From Parvularia atlantis (taxonomy: Eukaryota; Opisthokonta; Rotosphaerida), in contig CALSCO010000884.1 in the NCBI GenBank assembly GCA_943704415.1, positions 1 through 17,557 on the forward strand: DNA of 17,557 nt. The letters run 5' to 3'. Numbering within the stretch: position 1 is the stretch's first letter; the number at the start of each line of letters is the position of its first letter. The notes under the pieces were generated by a model. It saw only the letters and a program-made list of their open reading frames with translations, did not search any database and was not told the DNA's origin. The position numbers were made by a program, and so were the translations under genes. Positions 9,050 through 17,557 of this stretch are shown piece by piece.

Positions 9050-11420
9050 TCAAAACGGATTCACGGCCCGCGCCACATCGACCAACGGCCGCGGCACGAT
9101 CGAGCGCACGCGCGGCCGCGGCCGCCCCTGCTGCGCGCGCAGCTTGGCGATCCAGCGGTCGAGCAGCGGCGTCGAGCCCGCGCGGCCGGGCTTCGCGGAT
9201 CCGAGATCGGCCTGGTGCCATCGATCTGCGCCGTCTGCACCGTTGTCGTCCGTCGCCGCGTGAGTAAAACACCCGCTTCACCACCACCACCCCGCGCGTG
9301 ATCACCAATGGGCGCGGAGAACGACAGTCGAGCCTGCTTGCGCGGCGATGTGCGCCCCTGGATGACGACCTCGTCGCTATCCCAACCGTCGTCGCTCAGG
9401 CTGCGCGGCGACGCCGCCGACGGCGCCGACGGAGCGTTGGCATGGGCGGCGACGTACAGCGCGATATCAGCCATCAGGTCGTCCTCGACCAGCTGTGTGT
9501 GCGCGCGCGCGTGCTAGTGAGCGTTGCGCGAGCCGACGCGGCACGCGCACCTCCTCGGCGTAGAGCAGGTCCTCAATGATCGCGTCCGTGTGCGACTTTC
9601 CCTTGTACAGCTTGACCTGCGGCGCGGCGAGCTCCTGTCGTGAGCACGTGCATGCGCGACTGTGCGAACGCCGTACGTGCGCGTTGTAGCCCGCCCGGCG
9701 CAGCGCCTGCGCAAACTCGACGGCCGTCTCGAACGGCACGCTTTCGTCGGCCGTGCCGTGCAGCAGCACGACGGCCGGGAAGCGCCGGACGAGCTCCGGG
9801 TTCTGTGCGCCGAGCGTGCGTGAGCCACCGGCCGGCTGCTGCCCCGTGCGACGCACGCAGTAGGTCGGGTCGTGCAGCACGAGCTGCGTCGGCGACAGCT
9901 GCGCCAGGTGCTCGCGCCCGCCCATGATCGCGGCGAGCATAGGCATGTGCAGGCCTGGGGGCGCGGCGTCGTGAGCATGTGCACAGTCATGCAGCCGCCC
10001 AGCCGCGCACCCTTGGCGTGGAAGTGGTCCAGCAGCGACACAAGGTCGTACGGGCCCGACACGCCAAAGAGCGTGCGGATCTGCGACAGCTGGTACGTCT
10101 GCGCGGGCGCGGGCGGCCGTCTGAACTCTTTCTTGCACGGCATGTTGCGGCACGCACCCGCTGCCCGTCGTGCTGCGTCCGCCGCTGCGCCAGCCGGAAG
10201 CGCTGGAACTGGCTGTCGCCGCCGGGCCGGTCCTCGACCTCCTCGCGCGCCTTGAACAGCAGCGTCATCGCGGCGAGGTGCGCGCCGGCCGACTGGCCTG
10301 CACACGGGCCGCTCAGCACCGCGACGCAGCCCCACGCGAGCAGCACGGCGCACCCATCACGTGGATGCTCTGCGCGTCGCCGCCGTAGCGCTCGATGTTG
10401 TCGCTGACCCACTGCAGCGCCGCGTCGACGTCCTGGAGCATGTGCTGCACGCGTCCCTGCGGGAAGTTGCTGCGGCGCGTGCGCGTGTTGGCACGACTGC
10501 CGTGCCTGGCGTTGTGCGCACCGGTAGTCGGGCATGACCACGACAATGCCGTGCGCCGCGAGGATGTGCCCGAAGAACGAGCCCCCTGGCGCGCCGTCGT
10601 CAGCAGGGCGCGCGTGGTCGCCGCCGCCGCGCCGCCGCGCACGCACAGGCCTTGTAGCCGATCGTCTGTGCGCGCGTACGGTCAGCAGGCGGGCACGTGC
10701 AACGAGCGCGGGCCGCGCGCACCCAGATACCGCCGCTCCAAAAGACGAGCTGCGGCCGGGCGGCGCGTCAGCCGGCACACAGCGGTCAACGCGCGCCCGC
10801 GACGCACCACAGGCCGCCGCACTGTCCGCCCGGGCAGGTCCAGGTAGCCCTCGGCCGCGGGCGGGCGCGGCGCATCGGGCGCGGGCAGGTAGACGTCGAG
10901 GAAGTTGCGCGGCTCGTCGCCGTAGCGGATGTTGCGCACGATGTCATCGGCCGTGAGGTAGCGCAGCAGCACCTGCAAGAAGCCCGGCAGCAGCAGCCCG
11001 ACAAAGAGCAGCAGGCGGACCATGCGGAAGACCCCTTATCCACGTGCGTCGCGCGTCAGCGCCACGGCGCGCACCGTGGTACGCGCGCCGCGCGCACGCA
11101 CACTGCACGCCGTTCTGCAGCAGCACCCACACCAGCTGGCCCAGCAGCGGCACGATGGGCCGGATCGGGTGCGTCTGCACCCACCTGTGCGCGTGCACGC
11201 ATCGTGAGCGAGCCACGTCGAGCCCCGCGCGCCAGCGCGTGACAACGCACGTGCGTGTCTCTTCGCGCACGGCATCGAGCGACGAGCGCCGGCGCCACTG
11301 CCCCGCGGGCGCGGCGGCGGGCTGCGGCGTGCGCGACGGCGGCGGCAGCAGTGACTCGCTCGTGTCGCGCGCGAGCGGGGACACCGAGGACGAGGACGAG
11401 ACCAGCACGCCGCTGTCCAT
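9050..11420 (-). CDS. Alpha/beta hydrolase, isoprenylcysteine methylesterase (ICME)-like
   Basis: Spliced from 14 exons, the protein has 537 residues. It resembles plant isoprenylcysteine methylesterases, which demethylate prenylated proteins at membranes. The landmarks run in order: TIGYKAWGS, DYRNFPQG, nucleophile motif GQSAGAHLAA (Ser238), DHFHAKG, HGTADESVP (Asp363), and KGKSHTD (His401). The N-terminus has two hydrophobic segments (VPLLGQLVWVLL; MVRLLLFVGLLLPGFLQVLL), so membrane anchoring is likely. The C-terminus PRPLVDVARAVNPF follows a low-complexity insert. Exons: 11420-11251, 11184-11102, 11034-10808, 10749-10723, 10665-10647, 10585-10522, 10469-10354, 10297-10158, 10098-10011, 9954-9857, 9802-9677, 9634-9551, 9492-9306, 9234-9050. 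The 27- and 19-nt exons rebuild the FWSGGIW/TIGYKAW oxyanion-hole region. The substrate is not proven; broader esterase families share this fold. Confidence 0.85.
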
Positions 11421-11431
11421 CACCGGCACAT
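11420..11431 (-). promoter_or_regulatory. Minimal upstream ORF (Met-Cys-Arg-stop) overlapping the hydrolase start
   Basis: An ATG at 11431 opens a three-codon ORF whose TGA shares its last A with the hydrolase start codon (TGATG, 11422-11418). A ribosome using the upstream ATG would terminate exactly at the main start, which could permit reinitiation or reduce translation. The main frame itself has no earlier ATG after the QNS1 stop. Confidence 0.5.
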
Positions 11432-11465
11432 GAAACTGCCGCCCGCACAACACGCGCCCCCCCTT

Positions 11466-14400
11466 TCACGTCGGTGGTGCTGACGTCGCCGCACCGCTGC
11501 CGCCGCCCTCGGCCGCGGTCCACTCGCGCACGCTCTCGTCGATCCGCGCAAACTGCCACGTGAACGCGGCTGCACATCGCCGCGTCAGCCCAGCCCAGCA
11601 CCAGCACCAGCCGCCCGACCAGCACGCACCGTCGTACAGGAACGGCCGGTGGTCGAAGCGGTTGTCGTCCGGACTGTACGATTCGGCGTGGTACGCGGGC
11701 GTGAGCGTCGTCGTCTTGTGCCGGTTGATGGCGTAGTAGTAGAAGAAGCGCTTGACCTTGACCGCGACCTGCTCGGGCGCCCGCGTCAGCCACCCGGTCG
11801 CGCTCGCAGGCCGCAGGCAAGGCGCACCTCGGCCGCGCTCAGGTGCGGCCACTGGTACCGCAGCTTGGAGAACATGCTGAGCGGGCCGCAGTGCTCGACC
11901 TTGCGCAGCCGCCCAAACACCGCGAGCTCGTCGTACGTCATGCCCATGTCGACCTGTCGCGCGGCTGAGCGCTCGGCGTGCGAGCGAGCGTTCACAGCCG
12001 GCGCACCTCGTCCAGCTGCGTGTACGTGGCCGTGATCGGCTCCAGCTCGGCCGTTGGCGGCGCGTCGAGGATGCTGCGCGGTACGGGTGAGCCGCGGAAC
12101 GCACGAGACAGGCAGGCGCACGTCTGCAGCGCGGCAAGGCCGAAGCGTTTGTGCGCAAAGTGGATGAACGCGCGCAGGTCCTGCTTGCTCACGCCACCGA
12201 TCGGGTTGATGTCGGCCGAGGAGCAGTCGTACTTGGTGTAGTAGCCGCGCAGGCTGCGTTCGCGCGCAACAGTCATGCACCGCGCTCGCGCAAGCAAGCG
12301 CGCGCGCGCGCACCACTCGTCCACGTTGGCGCTGCCGAGTACAAGGCACGCGCCCGTGCGCCCGCGCAGCCACGGCAGCAGGCCCGCGAGCAGGTACGCA
12401 AACACCATTCGCGACCGCGCCTGCGCACACCGACTGCGCGGTCAGCATCTCGCGACGACGGTATAGGTGCAGCACCTGGATGTTTTGCAGCGCCAGGTTC
12501 TCCTCGTTGGACCCGCCGTGGACGCGGAACTTGGGCGTGCGGCCCGTGACGAGGCTGAAGACGGAGATGAACGCGCTCGTAACGGCGTCGATGTCGATGT
12601 TGAGGTGGTAGCTGGACGCATGCGCCCGCACGTCAGGGCGCGCCCGCGACGCACGCAGCGCATGCAAGCGCGCCTGCCGATCTCGGACGCGAGCTGGGCC
12701 GCCCGCGCGCGCGTCTCGCTGCTCGAGTTGGCCGAGCCCATGTAGCACGTTGCAAACAGGCGCCCGCACAGCTCGCGCGGGTTCACGGGCACGTACTCGG
12801 ACGTCTCAGGCTCGCCGACGATGCGCCGCGCGTCCGCCAGCACCTGAGCGTCTGCGCACGCCGCCGTCACCGCCACGTCGCGCTGATCACGCTACGCACC
12901 GCCGCCGCGCACCGCCTCGCACACCAGATTGCACATGGAGTAGACCAGCGTCGCCGTCGACGAGCTGTCGATCCCGCCCGACAGCGGCAGGAAGTAGCCG
13001 CTCTGGCGCGAGCGCCGCAGGTAGTCCCAGAGCCAGCAGGCCGGGCCGAGGCTGATTGGTGGCGGCGCGTTGGCCTGCCGGTCGCCAGCGAGCGCTGGGC
13101 GCACCAGATCTCCTCCTCGGGCGCGTGGTAGCGCACGGCGTGCGGCGTGCTCGGCCGCGTCTTGACGTCGTGCGAGACGCGTGTGAGCGTCACATCGCAC
13201 TCGACGCGCTGGTACTTCTGCAGAAGCGCACAGGCGGCGTGAGTGCATAAAGCGTGCACACTGGCCCGCGCACACACCTGCACCAGCGCGCCCTGCAGGG
13301 CGTACGAGCTGTTGGCGCCGCGGAAGCTGCGGATGTCCTCGAGGTCGACCGTGGCCGTGACGACCTCCTGCTCGCGCGCGCGTGAGCACGACGCAGGTAC
13401 GCACGGTGAGCACGCGCACACCACGTCGCCCAGCGAGAACTGCGTGCCCTGCGCCAGCACCTGCCCGTTGAGCACAATCATCGCGCAGCCGTCGTAGTAC
13501 ACGCGCTCGCCGTCGCAGCCCTTCTGGTTGGCGTACAGGTACAGGCCACCGACCTGTCGCCGTGCGCAGTCGTGTCGGCCTGCATGCAAAACCACACGCA
13601 CATGCGCACGCGCGCACGCGCGCACCTTTGACGTGGCCATCTGGATCAGGTCGATGCGCCGGTTGAGCTTGCGCAGCTCATGGTGGCTGCCGCTGCCGTT
13701 GGTGAAGATCTCGACGCCATCGAGTCCCATGTCAATGTGCGGGCTGCATCGACGCGCCCGTCAGCACGCGACGGCGGCGGCGGCAGCGGCAGCGCGCGCC
13801 GCGCCTGCTGGGCGTGAACAGCTCCTCGCACGTCTCGCAGGCGAAGCACGTGTCGCGTGTCGCAACGACGGCGTCGCCAAACGGCACCGTGATCTACACG
13901 CATATGCCCGTCAGCTGCCGCAGCGCGTGCGCACATAGAGCACGCGCCTGGCCCGTCAGCTCGGCGATCATGCGCGGGAGGTAGTGCTGGTCGACCTTGC
14001 GCGGGCGCAGCCACGGCGTGAACCAGCGGCTCTCGCGGTAGTTGCCGTCGTTGGCCAGGAACAGCTTGGGCCGGATGAGCACGATTCGCCCGCGGTGGAC
14101 GATCACGCGGCAGTTGTACTTGACGTTGCGGTGCATCACGGGCCTGGATCGGGCGCGCGCGTCAGAGGTCGACGTCAGGCGGACCGGGGCGCGCGCACAT
14201 GCCGACGTCGCACACGATGTCCTGCGACAGGCCCGACCGCAGCAGCTCCGCCAGCACCTGCCAGCAATGCAGGAACGTGTCGCTCTCATGGAAGTGGTCG
14301 TTGCAGCCGTAGCCGCTGATCGTGCATCATCCGTGTCAGCGTGTCACCCGGTCGTGTGCCAGCAGCACCACAGCGCGCGCGCACCAGACCTCGAGCTCCG

Positions 14401-14527
14401 GCCCGAGCCGGTACGTCGCGCCCGCGGCCGCCGCGAGCTCGATGCTGCGCCGGATGCGCGCCCAGTTGCCCGCAAAGTCGAGCGCCCACTGGTTGAGCGC
14501 GCAGGTCGCGACGGTCACGTGCCGCAT
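11466..14527 (-). CDS. QNS1: Glutamine-dependent NAD+ synthetase
   Basis: The enzyme makes NAD+ from nicotinic acid adenine dinucleotide, ATP and glutamine, the last step of the de novo and Preiss-Handler routes. Seventeen exons give 712 residues, the usual eukaryotic size. The nitrilase-like glutaminase domain starts [18 protein letters not shown] and contains LGPELEVCGYGC (catalytic Glu), [14 protein letters not shown] (Lys) and [10 protein letters not shown] (Cys). The synthetase domain contains the pyrophosphatase loop LPLSGGIDS near residue 356, [34 protein letters not shown] and [20 protein letters not shown]. Exons: 14527-14385, 14315-14199, 14143-13948, 13893-13805, 13743-13626, 13553-13422, 13367-13278, 13217-13105, 13051-12900, 12851-12674, 12611-12476, 12420-12314, 12253-12122, 12073-12007, 11953-11828, 11768-11630, 11569-11466. 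Three introns (13894-13947, 13744-13804, 12612-12673) require GC donors to recover conserved sequence. Confidence 0.97.
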
Positions 14528-14555
14528 CGGTGTGAGTCGCAGTCAGACGTGAGTG
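14528..14555. promoter_or_regulatory. 28-bp spacer between divergent start codons
   Basis: Only 28 bp separate the QNS1 ATG and the ATG of the carrier-like gene on the opposite strand. If both starts are right, the promoters and 5' leaders must lie inside each other's first exons. The spacer has an in-frame stop (14550-14552) just before the plus-strand ATG. Confidence 0.55.
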
Positions 14556-16036
14556 ATGGTGGCGAGCGGCGTGCTCGGCCTGCTGCCCGTGCGCCGCGCC
14601 GTGCCGCGCTCGCCCGACGGCGCGCCGCAGGACAAGGACCGCGCAGTGCGCGAGGCGCAGCGGCACGTGCTGGATGCGTGCGGCTTCCTGCCCGTGAACG
14701 AGAAGCGCGGTAAGCGCGCGCGGCATGACTGTGTCGATGGTCGATGACACTGACGGCGGCAGAGGCCGCCGAGAACACGGCCGGCGTCGTCGCGAGCATC
14801 GGCGCGGTGCTCGTGCACGCCGGGCTGGCGCTGCCGCTGACGGCCGTGCGCTGGCAGAACCAGGCGCGCGCCGCTGCCCGCTGCCGCCGCTGCTGCTGCC
14901 GCTGTCCTGAACGCCCTGCTGTCAGGCCGTGCTCTTCCCGCGCTGGACGACGAGCCCGCTGCACATGTTCCGCCGCGCCTGGTTCGAGCCCGGGGCGATG
15001 TGGCCGCGCGCGACCGGCTACGGCGGCGCCGTCATGCTCGACCTGTCCACGTTCGCCCTCGGCCGCGTCCTCGCACTCCTCTTCCCGACCGACGTCGATG
15101 GCGACGCCGACGCCGACGCCGACTCGGACGCGGAGGACGACAGCGCGCGGGCCGAGCGCAAGCCGAGGCGCGGGAAACGGCGCGGGCGTCGCGAGGTCGC
15201 CGCGCAGCTGCGTCTGTGGAGCGTGATCAACGCCGTCGCCGTGACGAGGTGCGCGCCGCACGCACCTTGGCCCGTTTTCGGCCGTCTCACGCCCTCTTCG
15301 CGCACACGCTCGGCCAGCGCCACGAACGTGCTCACGTTCGCCGAGGCCCGCGCGACGGTGCTCACGCTCGTCCAGTGGCCGTCGCCGCGCGCGCGCTCGT
15401 GGCTGGCCATCCGCGGCGAGCACATGACCGCGTACTTTGGCGGCGAGCGCGACGCGGCGACCGCGCACCTGCTGCCGCTGCCGAGCGTGCTCGCGCCCGT
15501 GCTGCTGCTGCGCTCGCTCTCGAGCCTGATCGACGAGGCTGTGGGCGGGTGCGTCGCCGCGTCGCGGTGCTCGCTTGGCCGCTCACGCTCTCGCTGCCGA
15601 GGTACTTGCTTCGCGCGCTCGCGTCCGCGCCGACCGAGAAGGGCGAGCAGCCGGCCGCCGTGACCGTGCTGTCGCTGTACTACACGCGGCTAGCGGCGCT
15701 GCTGGCGCGCTCGCTCGCGTCGCTCGTCCTGATGTACCCGCTCGAGCTCGTGTGCACGCGGCTGCTGGTGCAGGGCGCGGGCGTGCTCGGCGACTATCCC
15801 GCCGAGGTGGAGCTGGTGCGGCCTGTCGCGTGTGCAACGAAGCAGCTGACGCACGTGCGTAGCCGCCGCGCGTCGAGGGCTTTGTGGACTGCCTGCTGCA
15901 GGTGTACGAGCGCGATGGGATAGCGGGCTTCTACACGGGCTTTGGCACGGTCATTTGCCACACGGTCGTGTGCACGTCGGTGATCGAAGCGACGCGCCTG
16001 CTGTTTGAGCGGGTGGGCGAGCGCTTCTTCGGCTGA
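14556..16036 (+). CDS. Mitochondrial carrier-fold protein, SLC25A46/Ugo1-like
   Basis: Six exons (14556-14709, 14763-14863, 14926-15248, 15318-15548, 15602-15815, 15863-16036) encode 398 residues. The C-terminal third carries a degenerate mitochondrial-carrier repeat: LMYPLELVCTRLLVQG (about 313-328) and, after the last intron, GFVDCLLQVYERDGIAGFYTGFG. This layout is typical of SLC25A46, an outer-membrane protein of mitochondrial dynamics, related to yeast Ugo1, rather than of a transporter with three full repeats. Hydrophobic stretches elsewhere (VVASIGAVLVHAGLALPL; AVMLDLSTFALGRVLALL) fit membrane helices. An acidic run followed by a basic run (residues 140-175) is an unusual insert. Intron 2 (14864-14925) has a GC donor. 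The start is the first ATG after an in-frame stop. General carrier-like identity is fairly sure; the specific subfamily is inferred. Confidence 0.72.
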
Positions 16037-16140
16037 AAACAGTTTAAAAACAACAACAACACATGTAAATGCAAAAAGCAAGGCAAGGCACGGCAGTGCG
16101 TCGGCAGCGGGACAGCGCTGGCGGCGCGTGCGCGCGGGCA
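16037..16140. other. A-rich convergent spacer
   Basis: The 104 bp between facing stop codons begins with an unusually A-rich run (about 16036-16080), consistent with polyadenylation signals of the plus-strand gene. No coding sequence is seen. Confidence 0.5.
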
Positions 16141-17443
16141 TCACGGCGAGGACGCCAGCTCGTTGCGCAAGTTGCGCTCCTGCTGCTCGCGCGTGACAGC
16201 CAGGCTGCGGCGAGCGTCAGCAGTTGCTGGCGCGGCCGAGGCAGACGCGCGCACCGCTGATCTCGCCGGTTCAGGTTCTTGATGGCGCGCCCGACCAGCG
16301 ACGCGATCAGGCTCGCCTGCGTGCCCGCACAGCCGTCAGCAACGCGCACGGGAGGCGGGAGGCGAGAGCCGTTCAGTCGCACCTGCGGCGTAACGAGCGT
16401 CGTGTCGGTCAGGTGACCCTCCTCGCCGACCTCGACGATGAACGTGTCGCGCGTGTAGTCCCAGTTGATGTCGTCGTACAGGAACGAGCGCACGAGCCGC
16501 TGCGAGCCGCGCACGGTCAGCCGCAGCGCTGCAAGGGTGCGCCGCGCACCGTGTTGTCGGCATCGATGATCTGGATGCCCTCGGCGTTGACGCCCACGTG
16601 CAGCGTCTCCGTGCGCTGCTCGAAGAAGCCGCGGGGCGGCACCTCGGAGCACGCCGTGAAGAACACAGACCCTGGCGTGCCAAGTCATGTCGATGCGCTG
16701 TGAAATGGCAACGGCGAGGGCGCCGCACCGTAGAATGGGTACTGGCGCACGTACTGCAGGTACAGCAGCTGCGCGATCATCGGCGGCTTGCCTGCGTGCT
16801 TCTTGTGCTCGGCGAGGATGCGCTCCTGGTCGTGCGCACGTCACGTCAACCGGAGCGGGACAGGCAAGATTGGCGCGCTTGCCTCCCACTCAGCCGGCCG
16901 GATCGCGCGCCCGGTCAGGACCGAGAGAAACGAAGGCGAGACGTAGTGCCGCGGGATGTACTCACGCAGCTTGTCCTCGCCGCCGCTGTTGCTGCGGTCG
17001 CGCCAGACAAGGTTCAGTGCGCGACACAGGCGCGGCGGGGGGCGCAGCGCACAACAGGAAGCCCGGGCGGTGCACGTCGGCGGCGTGGCTGCCGTGGCGG
17101 ATCTGCATAAGGATGCCCGCGAGCGCGACGGCGTCGGTCTCGAACGGCAGCGGGTAGCGCGAGGTGATGACGTTGTGTGCGGTCTGCGCGTCATCGCCGT
17201 CTGTCAGGCACGGCAGGCGCAGCAACGGCGGCGGCGGCGGCGGCGGCGGGGGCACCTCGAGGTAGAGCAGGCGGATCGCGTTCGGGTCCTTGACCTTGCG
17301 ATCGCGCTCCTTGGTGACCATCGCCTCGCGCTTGTAGACGAAGCGCCAGCGGATGAGCCCGGTGTAGTGCGTGTACTTTTCGACGTAGCGCGGGAACTTG
17401 TCGACGATCTCAAACAGGTCCTGGTCGGGCTTGAGCTGCAGCT
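16141..17443 (-). CDS. FERM-domain protein, C-terminal part (5' end outside the window)
   Basis: Eight visible exons (17443-17256, 17183-17053, 16991-16883, 16825-16729, 16671-16550, 16499-16383, 16316-16255, 16204-16141) encode the last 295 residues in one consistent frame. The sequence reads like FERM subdomains F2 and F3: DLFEIVDKFPRYVEKY, AIRLLYLE, HNVITSRYPLPFETDAVAL, YIPRHYVSPSFLSVLTG, MIAQLLYLQYVRQYPFYG, then SVFFTACSEVPPRGFF, LHVGVNAEGIQIIDADNT, RSFLYDDINWDYTRDTFIVE and a final helix with ASLIASLVGRAIKNL. FERM modules usually link membranes to the cytoskeleton. Upstream domains and the true start are not visible. The nearby ATG at 17460 is out of frame, so an intron acceptor at about 17444 is inferred. 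Intron 16826-16882 has the classic GC donor GCAAGC. Which FERM protein this is remains unknown. Confidence 0.7.
17184..17255 (-). other. 72-nt in-frame intron encoding polyproline if retained
   Basis: This inferred intron (GTGCCC...GCGCAG, with a CTGAC branch-like site) is a multiple of three and has no stop. Retention would insert nine prolines and a further 14 or so residues in the middle of FERM helix LLYLE/TAHNV. Removing it restores an uninterrupted FERM helix. Confidence 0.6.
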
Positions 17444-17468
17444 CTGCGCGCCGCCGCCATGTGAGCGG

Positions 17469-17471
<3 letters not shown>

Positions 17472-17557
<86 letters not shown>
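17472..17557 (+). repeat. (AG)43 microsatellite at the window edge
   Basis: At least 43 perfect AG units run to the last base of the window, so the true length is unknown. On the FERM gene strand it is a long CT polypyrimidine run, followed by a CTCAC branch-like site and GCGCAG, placing it in the inferred intron just upstream of the first visible exon. Confidence 0.95.

Noticed and set aside
11451-11453. Earlier start for the hydrolase
   Set aside because: The codon is GTG; the first in-frame ATG is at 11420.
17458-17460. ATG as the start of the FERM gene
   Set aside because: It is out of frame with the FERM-coding exon, and the bases between look like an intron end (CTCAC then GCGCAG).
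1-17557. Bacterial high-GC operon, CRISPR array, transposon or provirus
   Set aside because: The genes are eukaryotic and spliced. No spaced direct repeats, terminal inverted repeats, transposase or viral proteins were seen.

Overview
This window is nuclear DNA from a eukaryote, most likely a GC-rich, compact-genome basidiomycete fungus. The evidence is a very GC-rich sequence, eight protein genes in 17.6 kb on both strands, fungal-type proteins (PHO81, PHO80, QNS1), and a very high density of tiny introns. I inferred about 70 complete introns of 36 to 73 nt. Most have a GTGCG-type donor and a CTGAC- or CTCAC-like branch site close to the AG. High-GC Malassezia or red yeasts (Microbotryomycetes) would fit, but the sequence alone does not decide the genus. 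Gene models were built by hand from protein-family conservation plus GT/GC...AG splicing. For every complete model the summed exon lengths give one unbroken frame.

Layout from left to right: 1-381 has no recognised gene. A methionine sulfoxide reductase A gene (382-1051, +) converges on a 25-exon PHO81 gene (1175-5461, -), an SPX/ankyrin/GDPD-like CDK inhibitor. PHO81 is divergent, across a 305-bp shared promoter, from an intronless PHO80-type cyclin (5767-6534, +). A two-finger GATA factor (6847-8407, -) follows, then a 642-bp spacer. Next are an isoprenylcysteine-methylesterase-like alpha/beta hydrolase (9050-11420, -, 14 exons) and, only 45 bp away, glutamine-dependent NAD+ synthetase QNS1 (11466-14527, -, 17 exons). 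An SLC25A46/Ugo1-like mitochondrial carrier-fold protein (14556-16036, +) starts only 28 bp from the QNS1 start codon. It converges on the 3' part of a FERM-domain gene (16141 to beyond the right edge, -). The window ends inside an (AG)43 microsatellite.

The genes do not form one pathway. One pair does stand out functionally: PHO81 and PHO80 encode the inhibitor and the cyclin of the same phosphate-sensing Pho85-type kinase module, and they are divergent neighbours.

The most unusual molecular signal is splicing. Six of about 70 inferred introns, in four genes, need a GC donor (GC-AG introns), and five of those six read GCGCG, i.e. the local GTGCG consensus with T changed to C. Other oddities are 19-, 27- and 44-nt internal exons, a 36-nt intron, extremely short intergenic spaces, a minimal upstream ORF that overlaps the hydrolase start codon, and a stop-free 72-nt intron that would encode polyproline if retained. 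No RNA genes, transposons, CRISPR arrays or viral sequences were recognised.
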